A stretch of DNA of 64,000 nt from Maribacter_C sp047345145 (GCF_047345145.1 NZ_JBLFER010000001.1:558001-622000); one strand, 5' to 3'; numbered from the stretch's first letter, positions 1 to 8,805 are shown. Notes: generated by a model not told the origin, from the letters alone. Numbers and translations are program-made.

Positions 1-1
1 A

Positions 2-898
2 CGCTTAACTTCTATCAAAGCTGTGGGATTATGTCATGGCGTTTTTATGGGCAGAGAGCAATTGTCGGAATTATTGAATGTTCCATTAAATGATTTGCAA
101 ACGAAAGCCTGCGGCATCAATCACTTTACTTGGTTCCAAGAAATCACACAAAGGTCCACCGGGGAAGACCTGTACCCAAAACTGCGTGAGATAGAACAAA
201 AAGGGGATTGGTTGGCCAAATGGCACGAATTGGCCTTAGGCAGAATTCTGTTCAGACGCTTTGGACAATGGCCTTCGCCGGCATCAAATCATTATGGAGA
301 ATATATTCGTTGGGCCGAAGAGTTTGTGATTCCGCAGTTGCAATTTTTCTATGACCCCGCAGAAGGACATCCATGGGAAAATAATCAAATTCCTGAAGGA
401 GTATATACAGTTGACCGTGTCGATTACGAACGAGAATGGACGAAAGATTGGAGCAAGAAACTGCTGCCAGTAGGAAGCACCGAAGAAATACAATTAGAAA
501 ATGATGATGGAAGCTTTAAAAGTTCTGGAGAAATAGCGACCCAAATTATGGAGTCCGTGGTAAGCAATGAAAAGCAATGGCTTGAAGCTGTGAATGTTCC
601 GAATAAAGGAGCGATTCCGAATTTACCTGATGATTTGGTGGTAGAACTTCCTGCCTATTGTGATACCCAGGGAATTCAACCGATTTCGATGGAACCCATT
701 CCAGAAGGCATTGCGGCGACCATTCGTTTACATGCCAGTATTCACCAACTCTTGGTGGAAGCCTATGATGAACAATCTAAAGACAAACTTTTGCAGGCCA
801 TTTTAATTGAACCTACGGTAAACTCCTATAGAAACGCTGTTGATATGTGCAATGAAATGCTGACCTTACAAAAAGAGGTTTTGCCTCCGCTGAATTAA
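2..898 (+). CDS. Glycoside hydrolase family 4 protein, C-terminal part (truncated by window edge)
   Basis: The reading frame is open from base 2, so the gene begins outside the window; the GTG at 23 is internal. Visible motifs are GLCHG and, 30 residues later, GINHF. In GH4 enzymes a conserved Cys and His at about this spacing bind the Mn2+ that works with NAD+ in the oxidation-elimination mechanism. GH4 members act on alpha- or beta-glucosides, 6-phosphoglucosides or galacturonides; the N-terminal NAD+ site that would help choose is missing. A Na+ symporter and a NagB-type deaminase follow on the same strand, which suggests uptake and breakdown of an aminosugar or other glycoside. That link is inference. 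Family assignment is good, substrate unknown. Confidence 0.8.
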   Translation, partial: RLTSIKAVGLCHGVFMGREQLSELLNVPLNDLQTKACGINHFTWFQEITQRSTGEDLYPKLREIEQKGDWLAKWHELALGRILFRRFGQWPSPASNHYGEYIRWAEEFVIPQLQFFYDPAEGHPWENNQIPEGVYTVDRVDYEREWTKDWSKKLLPVGSTEEIQLENDDGSFKSSGEIATQIMESVVSNEKQWLEAVNVPNKGAIPNLPDDLVVELPAYCDTQGIQPISMEPIPEGIAATIRLHASIHQLLVEAYDEQSKDKLLQAILIEPTVNSYRNAVDMCNEMLTLQKEVLPPLN

Positions 899-935
899 AT
901 GCAAATAAACCAACCACAACAAAAACTACAGGCCT

Positions 936-2732
936 ATGGGACTTGAACCCCTAGATTGGGCCGTCATCATTGCCTATCTGCTCTTATCGATAGGCATCGC
1001 CTTTTTTGTCGCGAAACATAAATCAAAGAACATTACCGATTTTTTTGTCGCTGGGCGCAATTTGCCTTGGTGGCTTTTAGGCACTTCGATTGCTGCAACT
1101 TGGTTTGCTACGGATGCTCCATTAGCTGTAACTGCTTTGGTGCGAAGCAAAGGCATTTATGGCAATTGGCTCTGGTGGTACTTGGGAACAGGTATTATGA
1201 TGATGGTCTTTTTCTATGCGAAATACTGGCGCAGGGCTGAGATACTGACCGATGCTGAAATGATTGAATTGCGGTATAGCGGTAAATCGGCTTCGGTACT
1301 TCGGGGTTTTACAGCTGCTTTCTTCGGAATATTTAAAAACTGCATTTCCATGGGATGGGTAATTCTCGCCATGCTCAAATTTTCTAATATCATGTTAGGA
1401 TGGAGCGCTGAATTTGCGCTTGGAATAACCTTAACCTTTGCACTTGTGCATACCTTAACTTCAGGAATCAAAGGAGTGGTCATCTTAGATATGCTGCATT
1501 TTTCCGCAGGTACCATTAGTACTATGATACTCGCTATTTTGGTAATGGTGCAGGTCGGTGGACCGACAGAACTGGCCACTCAAATCGCTGCAAGAGCTGA
1601 TGCACCGGCAGGTGTATTGGATATGCTCCCGGATTTATCGCATATTGGTGCTACTGAAATGATTGCTTTTGTTTGCCTTATCGGTGTCCTATGGCTCGGG
1701 CAAGCACAAGGTGATGGATATATTGTGCAACGTCTGTTTTCTGCGAAGAACGAAAAGCATGCGATCAAAGCTTCACTTTGGTTTGCTGTTGCTGGAGTGG
1801 TTATTTTGACTTGGCCATGGATTGTAGTTGGTCTTGGTTCTATTGTGATTTTACCCATTTCCGAGGCTACACCAGCTTTATTGGCAGACCCTGAATTGGC
1901 CTACCCGATGATGATTCATGAGGTCTTGCCCGTCGGATTGAAAGGACTTCTAGTAGCAGCTTTTATGGCGGCCTTTATGAGTACGATTGATACCCATTTG
2001 TGTTGGGGAGGTTCGTATATGGTCAATGATATTTACAAACGCTTTATCAATACCAAAGGCAATGATAGCCATTACTTGATGGTTTCCCGAGTGAGCATTA
2101 CCTTGCTATTAGTGCTATCTGCAGCAGCTGCCTGGCAGATGGATAGTATTGCAGGAGCATGGATTTACATTATCGAAATAATTTCCGGCATCGCCATCAT
2201 AGTAATGCTGCGTTGGTTTTGGTGGCGCATCAATGCATGGTCGGAAATTGCAAGTATGCTATCAGCTTTGTTCTTGGCCAACGGATTTTTATGGATTAAA
2301 TGGATCCATAACTTCGGATGGGTCAACGATGCCGTTTTAGCGCAAGTGAATGGCTGGTACGAAGATGATGTTGCACTGATTCGCGCAACGGTGATTCTTT
2401 TGTTGTGCACTGCCATAAGTCTGATGGTAACCTTCGCTACAAAACCGGTGGACAATGAAAAGCTAGTTTCGTTCTATAAAAAAGTCCGCCCGAAAGGATG
2501 GTGGGGACCCATAGCGGCCCAAGTTCCTGAATATGTTGATACGAGTAGTTCACGTGATTCTTGGCTCGGATTTGTTTTTGGCGTCATCTTTTTAAATAGT
2601 ATTTTATTTAGCGTAGGACATTTAATATTAGGAAGTTACACTATTGCATTGATATTAATAGTTATAGGTGGAATCACAGGTTGGTTGACGCTTAAATTAG
2701 TGGAAACGGCAAAAACACAGGAGGTCACATGA
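936..2732 (+). CDS. Sodium:solute symporter (SLC5/SSS family)
   Basis: A 598-residue inner-membrane protein with roughly 13-15 hydrophobic segments. The N-terminal stretch DFFVAGRNLPWWLLG and the following helices are typical of the SSS family, which couples Na+ entry to uptake of sugars, amino acids or other solutes. It starts 38 bases after the GH4 gene. Its TGA stop overlaps the ATG of the NagB-like gene, so the three genes probably form one operon. The neighbours argue for a sugar or aminosugar substrate, but the sequence alone does not fix it. Reverse-strand frames inside it are shadows. Confidence 0.9.
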   Translation: MGLEPLDWAVIIAYLLLSIGIAFFVAKHKSKNITDFFVAGRNLPWWLLGTSIAATWFATDAPLAVTALVRSKGIYGNWLWWYLGTGIMMMVFFYAKYWRRAEILTDAEMIELRYSGKSASVLRGFTAAFFGIFKNCISMGWVILAMLKFSNIMLGWSAEFALGITLTFALVHTLTSGIKGVVILDMLHFSAGTISTMILAILVMVQVGGPTELATQIAARADAPAGVLDMLPDLSHIGATEMIAFVCLIGVLWLGQAQGDGYIVQRLFSAKNEKHAIKASLWFAVAGVVILTWPWIVVGLGSIVILPISEATPALLADPELAYPMMIHEVLPVGLKGLLVAAFMAAFMSTIDTHLCWGGSYMVNDIYKRFINTKGNDSHYLMVSRVSITLLLVLSAAAAWQMDSIAGAWIYIIEIISGIAIIVMLRWFWWRINAWSEIASMLSALFLANGFLWIKWIHNFGWVNDAVLAQVNGWYEDDVALIRATVILLLCTAISLMVTFATKPVDNEKLVSFYKKVRPKGWWGPIAAQVPEYVDTSSSRDSWLGFVFGVIFLNSILFSVGHLILGSYTIALILIVIGGITGWLTLKLVETAKTQEVT

Positions 2733-3415
2733 ACATCAGTTATTTCTCGGATACAGAAGCGATGAGTCAACGAGCGGCGGAGATTGTACTTGAAGAAGTT
2801 CGACAAAATCCGAATGCCTTACTATGCACCGCAACCGGAAACTCTCCAACAAAACTTTACCAAAGCTTAGCGCAATGCGCCTCGCTGTTTGAAAAGACAC
2901 GTATCATTCCCTTAGACGAATGGGTTGGTCTGCCTACGCTCGAAGGTTCGTGTCACGCGTATATCCATGAGCACATCTTAAAACCCTTAAACATTTCTGA
3001 GGAACGGTATTTTGGTTTTAACACCAATGTCATTGAGCTTGAAGAAGAATGCAATCGCATACATACCGTTTTAGAACGCGAGGGACCTATTGATATCTGT
3101 ACTTTAGGTTTAGGGAAAAACGGACATCTAGGCTTTAATGAACCTGCAGAAGAATTGCAAGCACATTGTCATATCGCAAACTTAGCAATACAATCACAAG
3201 ATCATAGCATGATTGGAAGTAGTGAAACAAAGCCCACTCAAGGACTTACTTTAGGAATGCAAGACATCCTAGCAGCAAAAAAAATACTGCTATTGGTTTC
3301 AGGTGAGGGTAAACAAGAGGTTACAAAGTACCTACTTTCTGGCACTATTACGAATGATTGTCCTGCTTCTTGGCTCTGGAAACATGACAATGTACATTGC
3401 TTACTAGTGAATTAG
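2729..3415 (+). CDS. Glucosamine-6-phosphate deaminase / galactosamine-6-phosphate isomerase family protein
   Basis: A 228-residue cytoplasmic protein of the NagB fold. TATGNSPTKLYQSL (residues 34-47) is the phosphate-binding loop, PLDEW (61-65) supplies the Asp of the first catalytic motif, and LGLGKNGHLGFNEP (126-139) is the signature with catalytic His133 and Glu138. The position that is Asp in classical NagB (just before GH) is Asn131 here. The protein is also shorter than NagB (about 266 residues), so a galactosamine-6-phosphate or other aminosugar substrate is possible. It overlaps the symporter gene by 4 bases (ATGA), implying translational coupling. An AGGAGG lies 4 bases before the ATG, which is uncommon in this phylum, but it is also part of the upstream coding sequence. 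Confidence 0.85.
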   Translation: MNISYFSDTEAMSQRAAEIVLEEVRQNPNALLCTATGNSPTKLYQSLAQCASLFEKTRIIPLDEWVGLPTLEGSCHAYIHEHILKPLNISEERYFGFNTNVIELEEECNRIHTVLEREGPIDICTLGLGKNGHLGFNEPAEELQAHCHIANLAIQSQDHSMIGSSETKPTQGLTLGMQDILAAKKILLLVSGEGKQEVTKYLLSGTITNDCPASWLWKHDNVHCLLVN

Positions 3416-3422
3416 TCAAAGA

Positions 3423-3836
3423 CTAGCTTCCCGCAAAAGGAGAGCCAAAAATACCCACACTAAGTTCCGCCCAAATTAGAAATAGTAGAATAGCCAAAAA
3501 AAGTATTCCAATAATCAAGGCTCTTTTTGATGGATTAGCCTTTAATACATGAGCGCCAGCATTCCTTCCTTTTGTTCTAGCGGAGTTTGTCGAAGTGCCA
3601 TTTTCAATACTTACCTGAAATTTTCCATTGTCAATAGCAGTTCTTTTCTCTTTTATGATATGTTTTGAATCATAGCAATTAGGGTCATTTGCTAAGTCAT
3701 CAATAATATCTTTTGCATCTTTCAAACCAATATTCGTAGCTTCAAGAACCATTTTTATAGCCTGAATTTTACTTTCCCTGATAAGTTTTAGCAGTTCTTC
3801 TTTAGGAAATTCGATATCGTTAATGATAATCTTCAT
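3423..3836 (-). CDS. Small membrane protein with ribosomal L7/L12 C-terminal-like domain
   Basis: 137 residues. Residues 20-50 (KIQAIKMVLEATNIGLKDAK and following) resemble the L7/L12 C-terminal helix-turn-helix KxxAIKxVxxxTGLGLKEAK, a fold also found in non-ribosomal proteins. A charged linker follows, then one transmembrane segment at about 106-124 and a short exposed tail. It converges with the NagB-like gene, with 7 bases between the stops. Its function is unknown. It is not a ribosomal protein: it lacks the L7/L12 N-terminal dimer domain and carries a membrane anchor. Confidence 0.65.
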   Translation of the reverse strand: MKIIINDIEFPKEELLKLIRESKIQAIKMVLEATNIGLKDAKDIIDDLANDPNCYDSKHIIKEKRTAIDNGKFQVSIENGTSTNSARTKGRNAGAHVLKANPSKRALIIGILFLAILLFLIWAELSVGIFGSPFAGS

Positions 3837-3872
3837 AAAGTTTTAAAATAGCAAGTGTATTATTTGTGAGTC

Positions 3873-4694
3873 TTATAGTGCTGCGTCAGCCAAAGGTATT
3901 CTCTCCAGCTGTTCTTTAAATTCAAGAACCTCCCATAAATAAATTTCATTCAAATACTCATTGTATTCATCATCTCTTTTATAGACCATGCTTTCTTCAG
4001 TCTTTTTAAGATGCGTTTTGGCAAGTTCAACATTACCTATTTTCAAATACGTTTGAGCCAAGCCAAAATGCGCTTCACAAATGGAAGCTGATTGTGCTAA
4101 GGCCCTTTTGAATTCTGAAATAGCTTTTTCATAATTCCCGAGTTGGTATTGACACAAGCCCAAATAAACAAAGGTTTGCGGGTCGGCCCAATCCTCTTTT
4201 TCATTCGCTATAGTGCGATTAAAAGCTTCAATGGCTTTGGAGTATTCTTTTTTGCCATAGTAGCATTCGCCTCTTAAAAAGTCGATGTTTTCACCCCAAG
4301 GCGCGTCTACGACATCAGGGGTCAATTTGTCTAATCTGTCGAAATCTTCTAAGGCATTATCATAAGCACGAAGTTTTCGCAGTTTCATCCAACCACGATA
4401 CCCAAGATGCAATGCCGGGTCACGTTCAACCGCTTGGTCGAGGAGTTCAAATCCTTTGGCAAAATTTCCATATTTGTTCCATGCGACGGACTGTTCAAAA
4501 TAGACCTTTGAATAATCAGGATATTCTCCTTTTAATTGATTGAACATTTTTTGAGAAAGCAACGAGCCTTGAGGCCCTGCTAACATAAAACGTGTTTCTT
4601 TTGGAGCAAGGAATACAAAGTAAACTACTACTAAAATGAAGATCAGAAAAAATGACGAGAACCCTATTTTTAATATTTTAAGGAATAATTTCAT
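3873..4694 (-). CDS. Membrane-anchored tetratricopeptide repeat protein
   Basis: 273 residues with an N-terminal hydrophobic anchor at about 7-29, then TPR-like helical pairs from about residue 60 to 250. Examples are GNFAKGFELLDQAVERDPAL, YLGLCQYQLGNYEKAISEF and AHFGLAQTYLKIGNVELAKT. TPR domains mediate protein contacts; no catalytic motif is seen. It begins 3 bases after the stop of the membrane-anchored gene at 4698-5204 on the same strand, so the two are probably co-transcribed and may act together at the membrane. The partner is unknown. Confidence 0.75.
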   Translation of the reverse strand: MKLFLKILKIGFSSFFLIFILVVVYFVFLAPKETRFMLAGPQGSLLSQKMFNQLKGEYPDYSKVYFEQSVAWNKYGNFAKGFELLDQAVERDPALHLGYRGWMKLRKLRAYDNALEDFDRLDKLTPDVVDAPWGENIDFLRGECYYGKKEYSKAIEAFNRTIANEKEDWADPQTFVYLGLCQYQLGNYEKAISEFKRALAQSASICEAHFGLAQTYLKIGNVELAKTHLKKTEESMVYKRDDEYNEYLNEIYLWEVLEFKEQLERIPLADAAL

Positions 4695-4697
4695 AGC

Positions 4698-5204
4698 TTA
4701 AAAGATGTCGGTAATTTGTCCGTTTTCAATTTTAAAATTGATGTAATAGTAACTATCGCGTTTTTCACTGTTTATGCTACCTGGTTGCCAATCTTTTAAT
4801 TCGCTGATAGCCGAGATTAGAAAATCAATCTTGTTTTTATCAAAATCACTGGCCTTAATACTTTCATCCGTTCCTTTGGCTCTAAAAAGTCCGATTTCAC
4901 CATGGCAGTTCACAATAAAGCGAATAGCGATATTGCCATTTTTGTTATCAAAAGAAAGGGTTTCTTTTTCAATGATCGGTAACAACTTGTTTTTTAATGC
5001 CCTTTCGCCACCAGTATAACCTGTTGAGATCATATAATATTGGGGTATATATCCAGTGGCGCATAGTTTTAAGTTTTTTTTGTCAACTGCGCTATCATAG
5101 GTAATCGGCTCAATATAGCTTTTAGCCCAATGCCGTATACATAAGAAAAGTACTAGGGCTAGGGTAGCGGTAGTTAGTAAGAAGATGTTCCAGAAATTTT
5201 TCAA
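4698..5204 (-). CDS. Hypothetical membrane-anchored protein with TonB C-terminal-like features
   Basis: 168 residues: one N-terminal transmembrane segment (about 5-25) and a periplasmic domain. The stretch GNIAIRFIVNCHGEIGLFR followed by LKDWQPG resembles the 'variable-in, weighted-sum' strand pattern of flavobacterial TonB C-terminal-like domains (xVxFIVxxxGxI ... W.PG). It lacks the proline-rich linker of a true energy transducer, so a real TonB role is unlikely. It lies directly upstream of the TPR gene, 3 bases away, in one transcription unit. Confidence 0.5.
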   Translation of the reverse strand: MKNFWNIFLLTTATLALVLFLCIRHWAKSYIEPITYDSAVDKKNLKLCATGYIPQYYMISTGYTGGERALKNKLLPIIEKETLSFDNKNGNIAIRFIVNCHGEIGLFRAKGTDESIKASDFDKNKIDFLISAISELKDWQPGSINSEKRDSYYYINFKIENGQITDIF

Positions 5205-5286
5205 TGTTATGTTTTAGTTTATTGCCAGCTTAACCTTTAATGACTTTAGCAAAACACTCCAGTCATTCGAGAGTTTAGGCGGAGGA

Positions 5287-5856
5287 TTACTCTGTTACCT
5301 TGGTTTGGCGCTGTTGATATAAGTCTATTGCTTTCAAATAATTTTGAGCACCTTTCATGGTTAAGTCATTCATGAAACCATCTAGCTCAGGATGATTTGT
5401 TTGCACCCAATTCACCAAAGCCACCTTTTCTTTTTCCCATGTATCCCAATTTACATCGATAAAATCTACGGTTTTAATTTTGGATATTTTCCCTTTCGTA
5501 AAATAGAATTGGTGTCTCAATTTCAAAGGATTATTTTTCAAAAATTCAAACTTTGAGGAATGAACGGTAATCGTAGCGACAGGATGCTCTTCTTGATTTT
5601 CAATAGAAATCAATTTATAGACCGGTTTAAAGACAGAATCCCATTTAAATTGTTCGTGGTAGCTTTCCCTTGAAAAGGCCATGATATAATCTCCTTCGGT
5701 AGTTATCAGACTATCGGCTAAGGTTCTTTTTACTTGATTGTAATCTGAATTTTTATAGCCTTCATAATAGGCTTTGATCTCCTTTGATGTGTTCTCTTTT
5801 ACAGGAGTACAAGCAGTAAAGGCTATTAAAAAAAATAGGAATACAATTTTTGTCAT
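5287..5856 (-). CDS. Hypothetical lipoprotein
   Basis: The frame is open to 5904, but the ATG at 5856 is preferred because it puts a lipoprotein signal (MTKIVFLFFLIAFTAC) at the very start, with Cys16 as the lipidation site. The mature part of about 173 residues is soluble. It has no recognised domain, although alternating strands such as KPVYKLISIENQEEHPVATI suggest an NTF2-like or similar small alpha/beta fold. It stands alone between spacers of 68 and 82 bases. Function unknown. Confidence 0.6.
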   Translation of the reverse strand: MTKIVFLFFLIAFTACTPVKENTSKEIKAYYEGYKNSDYNQVKRTLADSLITTEGDYIMAFSRESYHEQFKWDSVFKPVYKLISIENQEEHPVATITVHSSKFEFLKNNPLKLRHQFYFTKGKISKIKTVDFIDVNWDTWEKEKVALVNWVQTNHPELDGFMNDLTMKGAQNYLKAIDLYQQRQTKVTE

Positions 5857-5899
5857 CGGTTTCAATTTCTTGTGATTGGTAGTATCAGCGGTACTGAAA

Positions 5900-5920
5900 G
5901 TCACAAGTTACTATATTTTA
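5900..5920 (-). repeat. Partial copy of the hairpin-repeat family (distal end only)
   Basis: The segment ACAAGTTACTATATTT matches the distal end of the longer repeats at 8221, 8806 and 14033 (TAACAAGTTACTATATTTC). The hairpin half is absent here. It lies about 45 bases upstream of the lipoprotein start at 5856, the same relative position as in the full copies. Confidence 0.45.
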
Positions 5921-5924
5921 ATCA

Positions 5925-6398
5925 TTAGAAATTCAATGACAAGCCTATACCATTTATGTTCCCCACTATTTTCAATTCTGTTTTAGAAACATGAGTCCTT
6001 GGATCTAGTGAAGAATTGTAAATGTCTACAGACTCTTTTATTTTCTTGTCGGCACTGGCAGCAAGAGGGAAGGCAACAGCCAAGCAACCCACACCTATAC
6101 CAGCTAATGTCCAGTTAGGTTTGCCTCCTCCTAGGGCAGTTCCAACAGGATATCCAGTTAAACCTCCACCTATACCAGCAAAGACATAACTAAATACTGC
6201 TTTTGTTTTCGCTTTTTTATAGGTTTGAAATGATTTGGTATTGGTTTTTAAAACCTTGGATAACTCGGAAAGTGATAAATCATTTCCGTTTTGAGCGTAC
6301 TTATAACCCCCGAATACTTTTTGGGACTCAATTTTTTGAGCATTACAAAGTGATAAGCTTAGTGCTGAAATGATAAGTGTAAAAAGTATTTTATTCAT
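5925..6398 (-). CDS. Hypothetical exported protein with glycine-rich hydrophobic segments
   Basis: The start is placed at the ATG at 6398, which begins a signal peptide (MNKILFTLIISALSLSLCNAQ); the open frame extends to 6485 but runs through a repeat remnant. The mature protein of about 137 residues has two glycine-rich hydrophobic stretches, FAGIGGGLTGYPVGTALGGG and LAGIGVGCLAVAFPLAASAD, which look like a membrane-inserting hairpin. This pattern occurs in small flavobacterial exported proteins of unknown role. No enzyme motif is seen. Confidence 0.55.
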   Translation of the reverse strand: MNKILFTLIISALSLSLCNAQKIESQKVFGGYKYAQNGNDLSLSELSKVLKTNTKSFQTYKKAKTKAVFSYVFAGIGGGLTGYPVGTALGGGKPNWTLAGIGVGCLAVAFPLAASADKKIKESVDIYNSSLDPRTHVSKTELKIVGNINGIGLSLNF

Positions 6399-6450
6399 TT
6401 TGTGTTGGTTTAAAGGACTAATGAAACTGAGTAAATAGCCATCCAACCAC

Positions 6451-6485
6451 TTATTGTTGTGACAACTAGTTGTAACTATGGGCAT
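6451..6485 (-). repeat. Degenerate copy of the hairpin repeat
   Basis: TTATTGTTGTGACAACTAGTTGTAACTA aligns with the copy at 14829 (TTACTGTTGTGGCCACTAGTTACAAACTA) but has lost most of the right arm. It ends 15 bases after the stop codon of the SRPBCC gene at 6500, in minus-strand terms, so it keeps the usual placement just downstream of a gene. Confidence 0.5.
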
Positions 6486-6499
6486 CTACAGGTAATAAA

Positions 6500-7042
6500 C
6501 TAGTTTTCAATTGTAGAATAATTCTTTGAATTTTCCTCAATGGTTTTTTTTAGACTAGTCAGATTTGTCTCTTCCTGAGTTTTGAGAGCACTTGACATCA
6601 TAGCCATTATAGATTTCGAAACCATTCCATTTCCTGTGGCAGTTGTACTTGAACTGATTTTTGTTTTGCCATCAACGGATTCCATAGCTAGTGTATAATC
6701 CATATCCATAAAGTCTGAGGTAAATTTCATTGATACCGATTCGTTGGGTACGATATCGGTAATGGTTTCTCGAATGGTCATTTCCTGCCCATCAGTAATA
6801 AAATATACATCTGATACCGCACCTACCGTATTAGGCGTGCCGCTGACATGTTCAAATTTTTGAAAACCTTCCAACCATTGTGACATTTTAGATGCATCTT
6901 GGCTAATGGCCCAAGATTCAGCTAGTGGCTTGTCGACTAGTATTTCACAGTCATAGGACTGTTCTGATTTGATGATTCCTAAAAGAAAAAAACCAATAAT
7001 CAGGAGGACTAAAATTCCGAGGATGTATTTTAAAATTTTCAT
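6500..7042 (-). CDS. Membrane-anchored SRPBCC (START-like) family protein
   Basis: 180 residues. An N-terminal hydrophobic segment (about 5-24) is followed by a START/Bet v1-like domain. Typical features are CEILVDKPLAESWAISQDAS at the first strand and helix, SQWLEGFQKF, and a C-terminal helix. Proteins of this superfamily bind hydrophobic ligands in a cavity; the ligand cannot be read from the sequence. It is 23 bases downstream of the DUF1428-like gene on the same strand, so the two may be co-transcribed. Confidence 0.7.
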   Translation of the reverse strand: MKILKYILGILVLLIIGFFLLGIIKSEQSYDCEILVDKPLAESWAISQDASKMSQWLEGFQKFEHVSGTPNTVGAVSDVYFITDGQEMTIRETITDIVPNESVSMKFTSDFMDMDYTLAMESVDGKTKISSSTTATGNGMVSKSIMAMMSSALKTQEETNLTSLKKTIEENSKNYSTIEN

Positions 7043-7065
7043 GAGTCTAATTTTAGTTGATTACA

Positions 7066-7446
7066 TTATGTAGTTGTTTGTACAAGAGCTTGAAATCCCC
7101 CATAAATCATGCGTTTGGCATCAAAAATTATTTTTGATGGATTGGTCAATGGGGCAACTATATCGGTCATTCTTGGGTCTGCTGCTACGCGCTCATTTGC
7201 TAGATCGCGCGCCTCTCGTGAATCAAAAATAACCCAGCCGAATATGATGGCTTCATCTTCTTTTGCAGCTACAAATTCAGGGAAAGAACGGGTGCCTTCA
7301 AATTTTAAATCTTCACCTACATACTCAAAGTAATTTAGCGCACCATGTTCCTTCCAAATTTCTGCTATGGTTTCAGCTACCTGTTTATAGGTGTCAAGGT
7401 GATTTCGTGGCACGGGAAGGACGAAACCGTCTATGTAATTTGCCAT
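7066..7446 (-). CDS. DUF1428 (YbaA-like) family protein
   Basis: 126 residues matching the DUF1428 pattern: an N-terminal YIDGFVLPVPRNHLDTYK, then AEIWKEHGALNYFEYVGED, FPEFVAAKEDEAIIFGWVIF and a final DAKRMIYGGFQ. This is a dimeric ferredoxin-like alpha/beta-barrel fold related to EthD/YCII-like proteins. The cellular role is not established. Full length for the family. It is followed by the SRPBCC gene. Confidence 0.85.
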   Translation of the reverse strand: MANYIDGFVLPVPRNHLDTYKQVAETIAEIWKEHGALNYFEYVGEDLKFEGTRSFPEFVAAKEDEAIIFGWVIFDSREARDLANERVAADPRMTDIVAPLTNPSKIIFDAKRMIYGGFQALVQTTT

Positions 7447-7582
7447 GCTTTTAAGTTTAAATCAATTTTCTGTTTTCAGTATAATTTAGGCTATCGCCCA
7501 AAAGTTGTTGTCGAATTTTCCTAAAAAATTTGATCATAAATTAACGTTTGGTCAAAGTGAAGCGTAACAGTTTATAGGATAA

Positions 7583-8134
7583 CTACTCATTACGGCTAGC
7601 AGGTTCATTGTTTAACAAGGCTTCGATTTCAGCTTGCAGTTCTTTCTCGGCACCAACCATATCTCTAATGGTCATCATGAGCATTTCCTTCTTTCCTCTA
7701 TCCGTCTCTTCCATGTTCTTGAACATAAAATCCATCTGTTTTTCAAGTCTCCATTTCAGGTTTTCTTTTCTTTCTTCAATATCAGCTAATGCAGATAGTT
7801 TTTCATAGGCTATCAATTCAATCTTGGAATTGGCAATAGCATTCCACGCATTCGTTTTTATACTTGGAGCATGAACACCATCAGCCTTTATAATTATGTC
7901 ATATATCGATAATTCTTCAGTATTCAAGTAAGCTTGTAAGCTGTCTGCAGATTCCAGTTGCTTGGGAATTACTCTTTCTATATCTGTAAGGCTTTCCTCT
8001 AATTCCTTGTCGATGGACGAAAATATTTGATCCAGATACTCCTTATCCTTTCTATCTTCGTTCCAATTGTTAATGAATAGGGCAACCAATATTCCGATGA
8101 TTACCGATACAATTTCTCTAATAAATTGCTTCAT
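7583..8134 (-). CDS. Membrane-anchored helical protein (DUF6090-like)
   Basis: The ATG at 8134 is preferred over the open-frame start at 8173 because it begins directly with the family-like N-terminus MKQFIREIVSVIIGILVALF. One transmembrane segment (about 8-22) is followed by NNWNED and a long soluble helical region of about 150 residues. This is the usual architecture of DUF6090 proteins, which are common in Flavobacteriia and of unknown function. The family name is given from memory of this N-terminal pattern. Confidence 0.65.
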   Translation of the reverse strand: MKQFIREIVSVIIGILVALFINNWNEDRKDKEYLDQIFSSIDKELEESLTDIERVIPKQLESADSLQAYLNTEELSIYDIIIKADGVHAPSIKTNAWNAIANSKIELIAYEKLSALADIEERKENLKWRLEKQMDFMFKNMEETDRGKKEMLMMTIRDMVGAEKELQAEIEALLNNEPASRNE

Positions 8135-8220
8135 TCCTTTGTATGTGTTTGATTTTTGTTTCCAAGTTAACATTTATTTTCTTGCTGACCGATAGCTTTG
8201 GTCCCAATGGTTATCAGGAG

Positions 8221-8298
8221 TAACAAGTTACTACGTTTCTTTAAAAGTTGACGGGCTTACTGTTGACGGCACGAGCAGGATTCTCGAACTAGCGGGGG
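8221..8298 (-). repeat. Hairpin-repeat family, copy with altered hairpin
   Basis: It begins AGTAACAAGTTACT (6-bp arms around AA) and continues TTTCTTTAAAAGTTGACGGG, identical in layout to the copy at 8806. The large hairpin is replaced by a divergent sequence ending CGAACTAGCGGGGG. The end lies 22 bases from the stop codon of the gene at 8320. Confidence 0.7.
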
Positions 8299-8319
8299 AA
8301 GAGTGGCAGAAAGGGGTAT

Positions 8320-8763
8320 TTAGCTTTTGTCCGTAATGCTTTTAATTTTACCATTCTCGAACTCAAATTCAGATACGCCTTTCAATTCCAAAGTTTCGCC
8401 GGTTTTCATTCCGTTTGGTAGGTTAATTGCTAAAGTTGCTTTATAGTCAATTTCAACAGTAACCTTAGAATTATCGAATTCCCACGACTCAATAGTTTGT
8501 TCTCTTTGCGTAAAATAGGATGTTGCAGCTTCAGCTTGTTTTTTAAATTCGGTTATGCCTTCTGTTCTCAATTCCACCTGTCCATTTGAAACATTCTCAA
8601 AAACAACAGCTTCCGACAGATTTTTTGTCATGCCGGTTATATCAAAATCATTATATGATTTGATATAGTTTTCGATGATATCTTTTTGTTGTTCTTTCAT
8701 ACCATCTTTTGTTTGGCAACCTAAAGTCAAAATTAGTAGTACTAGTAGCTTCAAATTTTTCAT
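8320..8763 (-). CDS. SnoaL/NTF2-like lipoprotein
   Basis: The start is set at the ATG at 8763, giving the lipoprotein signal MKNLKLLVLLILTLGC with Cys16 lipidated; the longer frame to 8811 would run into a repeat. The mature part has the SnoaL/DUF4440 layout: a helix IIENYIKSYNDFDITGMTKN, a strand pair, then long strands WEFDNSKVTVEIDYKA and GVSEFEFENGKIKSI. Such domains form cone-shaped cavities used for binding or catalysis. No catalytic residues can be assigned. A single-gene module between two repeat copies. Confidence 0.65.
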   Translation of the reverse strand: MKNLKLLVLLILTLGCQTKDGMKEQQKDIIENYIKSYNDFDITGMTKNLSEAVVFENVSNGQVELRTEGITEFKKQAEAATSYFTQREQTIESWEFDNSKVTVEIDYKATLAINLPNGMKTGETLELKGVSEFEFENGKIKSITDKS

Positions 8764-8805
8764 ATCAGCGTTTTCAATCATAGGGTACGCCACAACCGTA
8801 GGAGG

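Noticed and set aside
284..493. Reverse-strand frame inside the GH4 gene, and similar frames inside other genes (for example 1214-1579, 30179-30493, 63589-63828)
   Set aside because: They lie entirely opposite genes with strong family motifs and show no recognisable features of their own.
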